Assembly: GCA_905250075.1 (NCBI GenBank)
Contig: CAJNOP010000332.1
Location: 1 to 64,000, forward strand
Direction: 5' to 3'
DNA: 64,000 bases
Source of the DNA: Rotaria sp. Silwood1
Taxonomy: Eukaryota > Rotifera > Eurotatoria > Philodinida > Philodinidae
Shown here: positions 1-11,800 of the stretch, piece after piece
How positions within the stretch are numbered: position 1 is the stretch's first letter
Layout of the letters: every line of letters starts with the position of its first letter
Program-made: the position numbers and the translations under genes
The notes under the pieces: model-generated
Seen by the model: only the letters and a program-made list of their open reading frames with translations
The model's database searches: none
Told to the model about the DNA's origin: nothing

Positions 1-165
1 TGGTCAAAGATAAAATGCTCATCAACATTATCAAAATAAAAAAAAAATCTCTTAGTCACAGTCAGTTGAGATGAGTAAGTCTAACAAGCCTTAATTTTTG
101 TGAGATCGTCCAACTCAAACTTTATCCTTTTCTCAAGAAAGATTCATCCATTCTAAAATCTGTTT
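1..165 (+). repeat. Direct repeat, copy A
   Basis: This AT-rich segment recurs in the same orientation at 3061-3225 with roughly ten differences and one small indel. Homology ends abruptly after a shared TGTTT in both copies. Neither copy encodes a recognisable protein. The left copy is cut by the window edge, so its true start is unknown. Confidence 0.85.
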
Positions 166-868
166 AATTTGGATGATGCTATTAAAATCAACATCAAAAG
201 GTTCAGTTAAACTTAGTTTATCAAAACCTGTACCATATTCCAAATTTAAAAATGATGATGATAAAATAATAATTCATAATGATCAAGATATGAATAATAA
301 TCAACGTTTATCATGTATTACTAAAACGAAAACAACAACGTAAATAACGAATAATCATCAGGTAAGAATTCTATAAAAGAGATATTTCAATTTTATGTAA
401 AATTATATATTTTTAAAGTCGATGTTTTATTATTCAAATTGAATAAATAGCAGTCGAGATAAACTAAATTCATATTATATTTCCGGTCTTATCGTACGAG
501 ATTTTTACAATTTATCAAAATAAATACACAAGTGTTTTTCTTGTATGTTTTAACTTGAATTGAACGCTTTGCCTTCGTGCCTTTACTAGGAGTAATAGTT
601 TCACCCTCATCCTCACCCCATACAATGAGTACATGTACTCAGTCGGCTATCTGTACCTGATTGTACATAGTCATTTCCATTTGAAATGGGCATTAATTGA
701 TACATAAGAGAATAGTCAATAAAAACAATGACTATTGTTCTCCATCATCATTCGTCAAGACAAAAAAAAGAAGAAGAGCACAATGTCGACTACCAACTAT
801 ATATACATATACTCAGCCTTTTTTATTCTTATTAAGTAGTGCTTAATGTTGTTTACAAGAGTTGAATA
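166..868. other. No gene recognised
   Basis: AT-rich DNA with short palindromic words such as GAGTACATGTACTC near 628. No coding exon is supported. The last part is presumably the promoter and 5' UTR of the small gene starting at 869. Confidence 0.5.
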
Positions 869-1076
869 ATGTCTGAAAAAGAAGTAAATGATATATATGT
901 TACATATGTTTATTTTGGAGTAGTAGTCTTATTAATTTTTATATTTGTAGAATCCAAATTCTCAAATATTATTACAAATGGAACAGCTACGTCAGCAATT
1001 CAATAAAGGTCTTATTTCATTAGAAGATTATCTCAGCGAAATAAAAAAGCTTATTAATGGAGCAAATATCAATTAA
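869..1076 (+). CDS. Small two-exon protein, SHOCT-like
   Basis: Exon 1 (869-883) encodes MSEKE. A 67-bp intron (884-950) begins GTAAAT and ends TTTGTAG. Exon 2 (951-1076) carries the frame to a TAA stop. The joined frame is 141 nt, giving a 46-residue acidic/amphipathic peptide. Its C-terminal half, around LRQQFNKGLISLEDYLSEIK, has the spacing of a SHOCT motif: Leu-rich helix, Lys-Gly, then an acidic helix. SHOCT segments usually sit at protein C-termini and may mediate oligomerisation. No partner or function can be read from the context. The gene lies between the two direct repeats and could be a fragment of something larger, but the splice sites and frame are clean. Confidence 0.45.
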
Positions 1077-1472
1077 ATGATATTAGATGATCATTCTTCT
1101 CTTCATTCATCAATTCTGTTTTTTTTTGTTATTTTCATCAGTTTGTCATATCATATCCTTTTTTGTCTTTCATGATGATAAAGTTTTCTTTTTTTTCCTG
1201 TTCTTGATATTCAATTCATTTTCTATAGATTGGCTATTCAATATGATGATTAATTGAAAAGACATTTTTCTTTTTTTGTTTTGTTATTTAAAGTGCCATT
1301 GAATGATCATTTGATATAAATAGAAGAAAAAAACATATCCAAAATAACAAATTCATAAATATCATTTTAGAGAAATAATGGCAAACGAATGAGAATTGAA
1401 TTAGTTTTATATGTTAATGAAATAACTATTAATCTTTATACCAGCATTGAATATTTAATACTCTTCTATTTG
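1077..1472. other. No gene recognised
   Basis: AT-rich 3' flank of the small gene, with T-runs and AATAAA-like words. Nothing else is supported. Confidence 0.5.
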
Positions 1473-1664
1473 TTAATAGTCATGTACATCATGTTTTTGC
1501 TTGTCAATTGAATCAAGATTCAATGAAAAAACTTCCTCATAATGTTTAAGAGCCTCCTCCTCCTTTAGAAAATCCAATTTTTCAAAGAAATATTGAAGTT
1601 GAGTTTTTGTCATAGGAAGATGCAACGAAACTTCCTCTTCCAGAATATATATGGCTTTTTGCAA
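1473..1664 (-). pseudogene. Repeated coding fragment, copy 1
   Basis: A 63-codon open frame on the minus strand, read from a non-ATG codon. The first 40 residues are recognisably repeated at 24321-24440 (IYILEEEVSLHL here, IYILKEETSLHL there; KLDFLKEEE versus KMDFLKGEG). Similarity held at the protein level in two places suggests both derive from a once-coding sequence, perhaps part of a transposon or a duplicated gene. The residues are charged and helical, and I do not recognise a family. No start codon or splice sites could be assigned. Confidence 0.4.
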
Positions 1665-1715
1665 AAATGATCAGATTTTCAAAGACCTATCACATGAAAC
1701 TTGGAACCTACCACC

Positions 1716-1815
1716 ATATTTTTCGAGAAAAATTACACTCCGCGGATCCACAGAAGATTTTTTTTGAAAAAAACCGCTGGAGGAGAGTACGGGTGTAATT
1801 TTGACGAAAAATATT
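1716..1815. repeat. Short inverted-repeat hairpin element
   Basis: ATTTTTCGAGAAAAATTACA on the left pairs with TGTAATTTTGACGAAAAAT on the right (about 1717-1738 and 1793-1814), around a spacer of about 55 bp that contains CCGCGGATCC. The size suits a minimal MITE. No convincing target-site duplication was seen. Confidence 0.45.
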
Positions 1816-2534
1816 TTCTAATAAAATACATGTCATTCTACTCAGATTTTGATGCTGATTCCGAATATCAGATGCATTTTGTTTAAAAATGAACTGTTGA
1901 TGATTAAAATTGCCAAATACGAGCAGAATTTGTATACAATATGGTGACATTTGAGAATGTTGAAGTATAAAACAGGACTTCGGACAAAAAATTTTAAAAT
2001 TGCGATGGCATCAAAAGAAAGCTCAATAAATAAGCATATTTTTGAGAAATTTTCGTCGAGGGGGTATTTTTTATTTTTGAGATAATGACATCTCAAGATT
2101 TTGTACATTTTCGATGTGTGAACCCTTGGATGGCTTTGTTCAGATTTTTTTTTAACATTAGGAGTTTTGGAAAAATAAAAATTATACAGAAGGATAGAGT
2201 CTTTAATGCTGATTCCAAATATATAATTAGAATTTTAAAAATCTTTTTTTTGTGACAGAGAAAAGTGTACTTCAAGGGTTCGAATATATCCATATTTTAC
2301 CTCTTTACCTGGGCGTAAAGATATAGGCCTATCTCAGTAAGTACGGGTTCATTTGGAAAAACTGAAATGAATAAATGTGAGGCAAGGTCCAAGGTACAAA
2401 ATAATAATATTAAAATAACATCTTAGGGGGATGGCAGATTTCGACTCTTATCGTGCGTGGTCTTTTTTTCATAGTTTTCCCGTTTTACATGAAAAAAATC
2501 ATTACTGCCATAAGACAATTTGACTCCAGCAATA
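1816..2534. other. No gene recognised; probably repeat-derived
   Basis: The words GTGAACCCTTGGA (about 2118) and TTCAAGGGTTCGA (about 2271) form a weak inverted pair. The open frames here have no recognisable protein features. Confidence 0.4.
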
Positions 2535-2885
2535 CTAGCCTCTTCTATCACTTTTATTAATGATAAAATCAAATAAAATGTTAAACAGGATTGATGATGG
2601 TATTCCACCTTGTTGAACGCCAGTTTCAATTAAGAAACTATCCGATAATTCATCTTCAATTCTCACTTTTGCCTTTGTAATATCAATGAAACACATGAAT
2701 AATGATTTGTTTGATTCCCTACTTTTTTCCATTGTGCTTTTCAATATGTATATTTGGTCAATAGTTGATCTCCAAGCACGAAAACCAGACTGCGCTTCTA
2801 AGAGTTGTTGATTGATCATATTTTGAATACGATGCATGCCCGAACATTCCATCCGCCAAATAGCACGTGAAATTGTGTATTGGCA
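2535..2885 (-). pseudogene. LINE-type reverse transcriptase fragment
   Basis: The minus strand translates into core reverse-transcriptase motifs of non-LTR retrotransposons. In order these are the palm entry around SGFRAWRSTIDQIYILKS, motif A beginning CFIDITKA, then motif B-like GVQQGGIPSSILFNILFD. The stretch between motif A and motif B, normally many tens of residues, is missing, because ITKA is followed almost directly by a basic linker. Motif A therefore lacks its usual Phe-Asp continuation, and the catalytic YxDD (motif C) is absent downstream. The endonuclease and 5' part are also missing. This is an internally deleted relic that cannot be active. Confidence 0.8.
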
Positions 2886-2994
2886 CATTTGTTTTTCTTC
2901 TTCTTCTCGTTAGCAGAAATAGTTTAGTGTCCAAACTGAGAGAGTGCTATCCCCACGACCAAACCGTTGGCTATCAGTAACTCAGGGTCGCCTT

Positions 2995-3017
2995 CTCACT
3001 GTTTTAAAAACAGTGAG
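2995..3017. repeat. Near-perfect palindrome
   Basis: CTCACTGTTTT is followed, after one base, by its exact reverse complement AAAACAGTGAG. The 11-bp stem could form a hairpin or cruciform. It lies between the reverse-transcriptase relic and the second direct repeat, in less AT-rich DNA that is probably part of the same retroelement. Confidence 0.7.
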
Positions 3018-3060
3018 CCCTTGTGTGAATTCGAAAACTCACCCGAGAGGCAAGGAAGAT

Positions 3061-3225
3061 AGTCAAATGATTAAATGCTCATCAATATAATCAAAATAAA
3101 AAAAAAATCTCTTATTCACAGTCAGTTGAGATGAGTAAGTCTAACAAGCCTTAATTTTTGTGAGATCGTCCAACTCAAACTTTATCTTTTTCTCAAGAAA
3201 GATTCATCCATCTTAAAATCTGTTT
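3061..3225 (+). repeat. Direct repeat, copy B
   Basis: Same orientation as 1-165, about 94% identical by eye, 3.06 kb apart. The pair encloses the small SHOCT-like gene, the repeated coding fragment and the reverse-transcriptase relic. It could be a dispersed repeat family or the ends of a composite element. Confidence 0.85.
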
Positions 3226-3998
3226 CATAAGACTTCTTATCCACACATATAGTCAAGTACAGTATCACTTACACTAAGTGGTATGAGTACTATTAAACTA
3301 GACTAGTGCTAACATGAAGAAAAGGTTGTCTTTATGAAGTTTAAAGTACTGACGAACATATTTTACTTTTTCAACTTCTATCTTATTTGTTTGTGGTAGG
3401 ATGATAATTGGTTTTGACCTTATTCAATTTTTAATGATTATGAAGAGTATCTTTTGACCATATTCTAATAAGTAATGACAATAATCCTTGAATTTCATCT
3501 GATAAAAAAACTTGGTTTTTGTAAAAAAAAAATAAACTTATAATCAGTGCTAGTTTGGGATGGTCTGATAATCAGCTTATGAGCTATGGTGGGACATTGA
3601 AAATGTAGCAAGATTTCGAAACATGATAAGATATTGTAATTTACAATAATTATCTACTAAATGAAAATCATTCGTCATTATAGAACATGAAACATATTAG
3701 AGTATAATAAATAGCAGTGTTACTATGAGAAAGAAATCACAGTCTGGTTTGTTCTTACGAATGAAACTTTTTTTTATTGACATGTCACTGTGCTGAACAG
3801 TTTATTTAAAAACAACTTATATTGAAAATGACAAGGAAAGACTTTATTGATTTCATTTGGAAATGACTAAGTAAAGCAATTTGACAGACAACTAGGAAAC
3901 ATAAAAATGAGAAAAAGATCTTAAAAATTTGTTTAAGTAGGCCATAACCATCGTTTGAATTTTGTCAATGAACCTTAATTAAAATTATATAAAAACTT
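3226..3998. other. No gene recognised
   Basis: AT-rich spacer without supported exons or paired repeats. Confidence 0.5.
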
Positions 3999-4307
3999 TT
4001 ATAAATAAATATTTATCTTACTTTTTCTATTTTTAGGCAAAACTAAGATATATACAATATCATCTGAAGCATAATTTAATGGTGATAATACTGTAATACC
4101 ATTATCTGTTCGAGTAAATGTTGTTGATTGATAAAATGTTTTCCAATCATAAATTCCATCATATTTAAGATCATGATATATTATACGTAATAAATCATAA
4201 CGATCAATGGGTATTTCATATTCAATTTCTTGAATTGAACCATCAGCTAATTCAAGTTTTAATGAACGTCGATTTGATTCAACAGATAAATCATTTTGTT
4301 CTTTCAT
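3999..4307 (-). CDS. Hypothetical 102-residue protein
   Basis: Single open frame from ATG (4305-4307) to TAA (3999-4001). The sequence looks coding rather than random. It is hydrophilic with balanced charge, and has alternating strand-like stretches (SLKLELADGSIQEIEYEIP) followed by a helix with Tyr/Asp/Leu. No signal peptide or membrane segment is visible. The N-terminal half, two antiparallel strands then a helix, recalls ubiquitin-like or small beta-grasp folds, but no signature residues confirm this. It is divergently oriented to the LEA gene, with about 620 bp between the start codons, so the two could share a promoter region. Upstream exons cannot be excluded. Confidence 0.5.
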   Translation of the reverse strand: MKEQNDLSVESNRRSLKLELADGSIQEIEYEIPIDRYDLLRIIYHDLKYDGIYDWKTFYQSTTFTRTDNGITVLSPLNYASDDIVYILVLPKNRKSKINIYL

Positions 4308-4924
4308 TGATACATAACGTTTTTGAATGAAAAAAAATTAGTCGTATAAAAAAGTGAAATTCACTCTTGGCAAATCAGAATGTTTGACATATATCGCTTG
4401 GCAACGGACTTTATTTTATAGCTAATTAAATTTACTTTCATTTTCTTTGACGATATATTTCATAAGCAAATGTGAAATACGAAAATATTTTACATATAAA
4501 TATTAGTCATAAATAAGAGAAATTCGAAAGAAATTTAATAAATGATGGGGCTAATACCGCCCTCTACATATCGAAGTACTTGTTGTTGAAATATTTTATT
4601 TCGTCATCAGTCACTCAGTAGACAACTGCGTATAAAGCATCACGTAGTCCCTTTGGTTAGAACACGTGACTTGGCACGATGATTTTTCTTTCTTTTCTGT
4701 ACTTTACTCGTGCTGAAATACGTTTTACTATATATTTAGTCTCTCTTTCATTTTGTGTGTTATTTATATACGACAGAGAAATAGAGGACTTCACAACTTT
4801 GAAAGACTCTATGAAACTCAATAACAATGTCTTTACTATATTTCTATTATGTATGTAAATTTTTTCTTTTTTCTTTTTTAGATTTATTTTATAAACAAAA
4901 ATAATTTGATCTAGACGAGAAAAG

Positions 4925-6461
4925 ATGAATAAATTTTTCTCAATTATTTGTCTTATTGTTATTATTTCTACTGCATTAGCTAAAACTTCAGTAAAAGATA
5001 AAACGGTTGATGCTGCAATTGACTTAAAAGACAAGGTTGTTGAAACGGTATGTATTTTTTTATTATTATTTTTCTCTACATTCGATTAAATATTATATTT
5101 AAATAGGTAAAAGATGCATATGATGCAGCTTCACCTAAAGTAGTCGAAGGTGCTGAATTTATCAAAGAAAAAGTTGTTGATGGAGCTGAATTCGTAAAAG
5201 AAAAGGCTGGTGAAGCATATGATAATCTTGCTCCAAAAGTAGCTGAAGGTGCCAATTATATAAAAGATAAAGCTGTTGATGGAGCTGAATTTTTGAAAGA
5301 TAAAGCAGGTGAAACTTATGAAACTCTTTCACCTAAAGTAGTTGAAGGTGCCGAATATATCAAAGATAAAGCTGAGGAAGCTTATGATACTCTTAAACCA
5401 AAAGTTGTCGAAGGTACTGAATATTTAAAAGATAAAGCTGGTGAAGCTTATGATGCTCTTAAACCAAAAGTTGTTGAAGGTACTGAATATTTAAAAGAAA
5501 AAGCTGAAGAAGCTTATAAAACTGGAAGTAAGAAAACATATTTTATTATTATTTTTTGAAAATATATTTATTTTTAAGGTAAACTCGCCGAAGAATATAG
5601 TGAAATTGGTAATTGAAATATATTTATTGTATTTCATTTTTTGATTTCTAATTTTTATAGCCAAAGAAAAATTAGCTAACATTGCTGACGATGCCAAAGC
5701 TTCAGGTAAGAAAAAAATTCATATTGAATTTAGTTTTTTTTTTTTTTGAATGATATACTATTTAGCTCAAAATTTCGCTGATGATACAGTTAAAGCTAGT
5801 AAAGAATATGCAAAAGAAGGTGTAAAACAAGGTCAAAAATTAGGTGAACAAGCTTTTGAACTTGGCAAAGATAAAGGTTTGATTAATACATATTTCAATA
5901 ATTCATGATAACAATCTTATTTTTTTTTATTATTATTTGCAGCGAATGAAGCACTTAAAGCTGCTCAACAAGCTAGTAAGTTTTATTGTCTTATTTAGTT
6001 AAACTAAAGTATTTTTAATGTTATAGGTGCTGATGCATATGAAGCTTCACTTAAATTAGGTGCTGATGCTGCTAAAAAAGGTCGAAAATTAGGTAAATTA
6101 ATCTTTTTTTTCTTTATGAATGTTCGTCATTTTTTGTTTCTATTAGCTGAACAAACACTTGAATTGAGTCGAGATAAAGGTAAAAATATTTCTTTTATTA
6201 TCTTTCATTATAAATAAATTTATTGAAATTATTTTAGCTAATGAAGCATTAAAAGCAGGCAGACATGCTGGTAAATAGTTTTTAATTAAAATTTTTGAAA
6301 TTTCCTTTATAAATTGTTCGATTTAAGGTGAAGATGCAATGGAATCAGCGCAAGAATATGCCAAAGATTCGAAAAAGAAAGCAAAGAGAAAAGCACAAGA
6401 AGCTACCGAAGAAGCAACTGAAGCAACACAAAAACTTAAACGAAAAGCTACAGAATTATAA
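4925..6461 (+). CDS. LEA-1: ER-targeted group 3 LEA protein
   Basis: Ten exons: 4925-5047, 5107-5527, 5579-5608, 5661-5705, 5766-5876, 5943-5975, 6027-6092, 6147-6179, 6238-6270 and 6328-6461. They total 1029 nt and encode 342 residues. Residues 1-19 form a signal peptide (hydrophobic core SIICLIVIISTALA). The rest is repetitive, rich in Lys, Glu and Ala, with 11-residue amphipathic units such as KDKAGEAYDAL and KVVEGTEYLK, the hallmark of group 3 LEA proteins. The protein ends ATEL. Bdelloid LEA-1 proteins with a signal peptide and ATEL tail are reported from Adineta ricciae, where ATEL acts as an ER-retention signal. The presumed role is to protect membranes or lumenal proteins during desiccation. 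Exons 6, 8 and 9 are exactly 33 nt and exon 7 is 66 nt, matching the 11-residue repeat. AATAAA-like words follow the stop. Confidence 0.93.
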
Positions 6462-8856
6462 ACAGATGTAAAAATACGTTTTTTTTCCTATAACATATGT
6501 TAGTCACGAGTCCTATCGTTTCTTTATGGCAATACTTTGTTTTTTTTTTTTATAATATTTTATTGTTATTCAAGCTGTTAACCTGTGTTTCTTGTACATA
6601 TATCGTATTTCTTTTTGTTCGTTTGCTAGTAAATAAAATAACATATACAAATCGAAATGTATTTCTTGGACATATTTCTTTTTTTTTTTTTTAATGATTG
6701 ATTTTCATATTGACTAAATGCCATAAAAAGATGAGTACTTCTCATTAAAGAATGCTAATGTAGTTCAGTTTAACAAAATTGATTATCGATATTCACGTTT
6801 TAAGAACTTATATGCAACTTATTTGATCTGTTATGGTCTATTTGGAACAATTATTTCTCATTTTCGCTATGTTAGTGCGATATCTAATATAGTTTCATTC
6901 AGTTATCTTTTCATTATGAGTTTCACTTGATTTTGTTTTTCTATGAAATAGTCATTAAATCATTAAGAATTATTGAACTCTATTTGATTTTTATACAATC
7001 ATATAACAGGAGATCTATGTCAATATCTACTAGAATAGACTTCCAAATGAGAGTCATTGAGCTGGACTAGCTGATTTTGGTAGCATAATGTGTTTTTCCT
7101 CATGGAGTTTTCAATCAAGAAAACAGCCGATGTTATTCATAGAGGATCACAGCGAATATATGACGTATTCTACATATTGTGCTTCATGAAATTCATATGT
7201 AATAATTGATCTCATCACGCTTTACTGTCCATTCACACAGCGTAGTAAAATGAACAACTGTTACTTGACTGCTATACTGTCAATTAGCCTATTGCACCGA
7301 CGCAATCGATCGGTGGTTATTCATGAGTAGTTATACCATGGATAATCATTTAAGACATAATGATAAGAAAACAAAAAGATTGTTGAATGAATCGTAAAGT
7401 AGACAAAAAATATGGTAGTATTGTGAATGACTCAACAACAAGAATTCTTTTTTATGCAGGTGAATGAGATCATGTAACCTATAAATGATGAATGCATAAA
7501 AAAATCACAGATTATGAACAAGTCAGATTATTAATCTTACTCCATTTATTTGGCTCTTCTAGTGGACAGAAGAACAAGGTGACCTAGTTTTCATGCTCAT
7601 GGTCTATCGAGGAACACTGTTGCCGGAAAATTCAATTGCAAAATAGCAGCAAACTAACCAAAATGATCTTCATTTCTTTCTAGTTTTTGCATGGACAGAA
7701 TGACATTGATGAGTCATTGACATGTTTGAAGGAAATGTTATTTTCACGATTAACATTTTTCTTGAACATAACAACGACATACAGCATTAGTCAAAGTTCT
7801 CATATAAAGGATTCAAGCTTTGCTTATATTAGATTCGAATGTCTTAGACTAGCGTTAAAAAAGAGAATAATTCAGATGCAAGAAATAGGTCTTTGTCCAT
7901 CGACTCTGTTATAGATGCGACTAGGGGATCATTCCAAAGGAACGCATTACTGAAAGATGAGAAAAAATGTGTTAATTCAGCAAATCATCAAAATCATTAT
8001 AGCGAATTACGTCTTACGCTGATTTTGGTACTTCATTTCACCACAAAGATACTCAGGTTCAAGTCCTAGACAGGCTGAACGAATGCACGATTCAACTCGA
8101 GGATTTTTTTTTCTTCAACAATGATATCATTCATATCGATGATTCTGAATGCAACACTCAGTACTATCCCATGTCGTTTGAACTACTATTGTTTTGTATT
8201 TAAGTGCATCAATATTTTAAATTCTTATCAAATTGTTAGATTTCAGTCAAAGTTACATCCGATTATTATTAAGAGCGCGTTCAAGCCTTCTGTGTCAACT
8301 ACATCGGCTGTTATCGTTTAGATGTTGAAATCGATCTCTGAAAAACTAAAAATATGAATTAGACAGACAAGTCATAAAAAGCTTGATGAAAAAAAGGAGT
8401 AAACTGTTAGAACCATCGAATTTTAATGGAAAATTGTCGACATAGAAGTCCGATGTTATCGCATTATATCGGCTTGTGAAAAAAAAAAAAGACAATTTTG
8501 AAAGCTCTAAAATACCACAAAAGAGCAAGATGATGTGGATTATAACGAAAAACGAGATACTCTATTGGATTGACTCATGCTGCATCTGTTTCTTAACGTT
8601 ACTTTTTTCAAACGAGAACGGGTGAAAAAAAAAAGGTTAAAAAAAAAAAACAACTGTCACGTTGCTCGCACAAAAATAATGGTTCCTCTTGCTTTGGTCG
8701 ACATTGTGTCAGTATGCCAACATTCGTTTTTTTTTTCGTAACAACTCCACATACTATTAGAATGATATTTCATTCGTAGGATTCTTCATCAACGCTCATA
8801 TTCATTTCTCGTACTAAAGATTTTATACATCCTTGAAAATCTTTCAATCATACATT
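6462..8856. other. No gene recognised
   Basis: The 3' UTR of the LEA gene runs to about 6690 with T-runs. The remainder is AT-rich DNA with only unconvincing open frames (for example 7687-7914). The last few hundred bases precede the F-box gene. No paired repeats were found. Confidence 0.5.
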
Positions 8857-11800
8857 ATGATGGCTGAACTTTCAACTTTTGATATGTTACCAGATGAAAT
8901 GTTATTACATATATGTCAATATCTTCGTTGTGCCGATATTCTCTATTGTTTTTACAATCTAAATACTCGTCTTAATATAACCATAATTGATTTTTGTCAT
9001 TATGTCAATATCACAGGTGTTCAATATAAACAATTTCAATATGTTGCATTGAAAATTTTACCTGAAATCGGTTCATCTATTCGATCAATTGTTTATCATG
9101 GAAATTGGCAAGCTGTTGTGTCGGATCAAATACGTTCAATATTGTTTTGTTCGAATTTGTCCATGATATTTCCACAATTACATACATTGATACTTGTATC
9201 TTTTACAGGTGAACAACTATTTACATTTCTTGATGCAATTAAAGATCTTGTGCAACTAGTCAAGCTTGATATTCATTATCTTGAAAATATAGTTCCAGAA
9301 GAATTATTGAAAAAAGTTCTAGCTGCTAATGATGGTCGACTGAAATCGATATCATTCGATTATGATTCAGTTGATCTGATTTTGAATGAAGCTCAACATG
9401 ATCAACCTATTTCATATCCGAATATTGAAGAATTGACAGTCGGTTTGATGAAATGTGAAGCACTAGAATGTCTATTTACGCTTGTGCCAAATATCAATCG
9501 ACTATACGTGAATTTCGATGATTCGTCAAATTTATCATTAGAAAAATTAAAAGATATGCCATTTTTAATATATTTGAAAGACTTTCAGTTGCGTTCAATG
9601 GATATGTATTGGACATTTGACAAAATCAGTAATATATTGACTAAAATGCCATCTCTAGAAAACTTAGCGCTTGATCTATCGACAGAAGATGCATGTCTTG
9701 TTAACGGACACAATCTTGCTGCAATTCTACCTACATCACTTGTGAATCTCAATTTGTTCATTATTTATTTCCTTTCCGAATCCTGTAGTCAATCAGATAA
9801 TTTGCTTATTACATGGCCGAATCATATTCCAATAACATATTTGTTGAGTGCATGTCATCGATATGCTATTATTCATACGATTCCTTGTGATCTATCTTCC
9901 ATTGTCATTGCAGCACAAATAAGTAAACAAATGTTAACTGGTTGGGAATATATGCAAAAAGTTAAGCATCTAAGAATTTATGGATCAGCATCTTTCACTG
10001 ACATACCTATGATCGTACAACATTTTCGTCAACTTCGAACGCTCAAGATTGATGTAGATTGGGATTCAGAAGCACGTATGTAACTTCTTACAATAGGATG
10101 CATTTGAATAGCAATTCAAGTATAAAAATTTTTTTTATCTTTCCATGGAAAAAAAGATGGTCAACGATGTAGTAAAGTTGCTTTCTATAAATTTTGAAAA
10201 CTTCAGAGTTAGAAATCGTCTAATTTCTTTTCCATTTCACGATAATAGCTGTATAAACAATTATTATCGATGTTGCATTGTTATTTTGATCAATCTTTTT
10301 TATATGGGAGAACTGATTGAGCTAGATTATTTTTATAAAATTCCTTTTAGTTCATATGACATTCAATCAAGAATACTTAAATATATATCTACATTTATAT
10401 GTTTAGATTCGAAACATGTAAATATTTGTTGTTAGAAAATGGACTTTCTTTAAAGCTGAATGAATAACAGACTTTATATTTATTTTGCGGTGACAGAGAG
10501 AAGAAATAAGCAAATTAAGAGTATCCAATGTGACCATTCTGTATCGGATAGACCCAAAACATTTCATTCTAGAATGAGTAATTGATGATTTATTTCAATA
10601 TTATATATCTAGAGTAACGAAATGTGGAATTTGAACTTGATCTAGTCGTTATATAAACTTTTGGAAATGACAAGATTATATTTTAATGATGAGTTTGAGT
10701 TCATATCTTTGTTCTTTTTTTTTTTGGTCGACAATCGCAATTCTATTCTATCATTATATAAAACAAATTACAGCTATATGACTAAAATGTCTCTTGACAT
10801 AGTTGAACTCAAGTTTATGAACATTTTCGAAACAAAATATAACTATATACTCATGTTATTCCAGAAAAAACGACTACTGATAGCTATACAGCTAAAGTCG
10901 TTTTTGAAAGAAGAATTATATCTGAAATATTTATATTCTAATCTTTCATACAAGATTGTTTAGAAATACTGAAGAGTTTAGTAGCTGACTCAGAACTCCT
11001 TGCATAACTATACAAATTATTTTATTGTTTAGGTTTTTATTAGAAACCCGTCTATAAACTAATGTCAATTATACTCTTTCGAAACTTCAGAGAAGTTGTG
11101 AGTTTTTATACTCGTCTACATATTATTGTGCACATCTGAACTTGAAACTAAACTCTGTTTTTTTCCCTAGATCAAATGTTTATCTTCGATAATTATTTCA
11201 GGAAATATTTCAAGCGTAATTTTCACCTAAACTTATACAGTTACCTAATTTCAAATAAAATAAAATGGTCGAGTTCTATCTAGCCCTTATATTGATTATG
11301 TACATCGTTCACATATAAGTCATATAAAGATTTCATTGAATCATTTATTTTGTTTTGTTGAATTTCTTTTGATCGAAATCTTGACTTTTGTTAAAACAAT
11401 GTTATGATATTCAATTCTTGTTTGTTTAACCGATTGATGTTCATTGCTTTCTTTAACTAGCTACTGCGATGCAATCAACGCAACCAATCGTATTACATTT
11501 ATCTCGACTGAAACGACTTAAAATCGCTGGAAGATACCCGTTATTTCACTTGTTTAATACTGCTCATAATCTTGACGATTTGACTATTGATGTCGAATGT
11601 CTCGACAGCATAATGAAAGACGCATCTGCAACTCAATTATTAGAAAAGCATGTTATTGGTCTGCATATTTGTCGCATAGTAGATATTGATTCAATTCAAT
11701 TCAATGTTGTCGCTCGAAAATTCAGTAATCTTCGTCATTTGGTTCTGTCAGTGAAAGATCAAGAAGTACTCATCAGTTCACTCCTATTACAAGCACTGGC

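Noticed and set aside
4657-5034. 125-codon open frame on the minus strand
   Set aside because: It overlaps the first LEA exon and intron antisense, starts from a non-ATG codon and has no domain; a shadow of the real gene.
8048-8062. tRNA-like AGGTTCAAGTCCT
   Set aside because: Flanking sequence does not form the other tRNA stems.
10145-10963. Open frames of 96 and 100 codons
   Set aside because: Both lie within the F-box intron and read as AT-rich random sequence.
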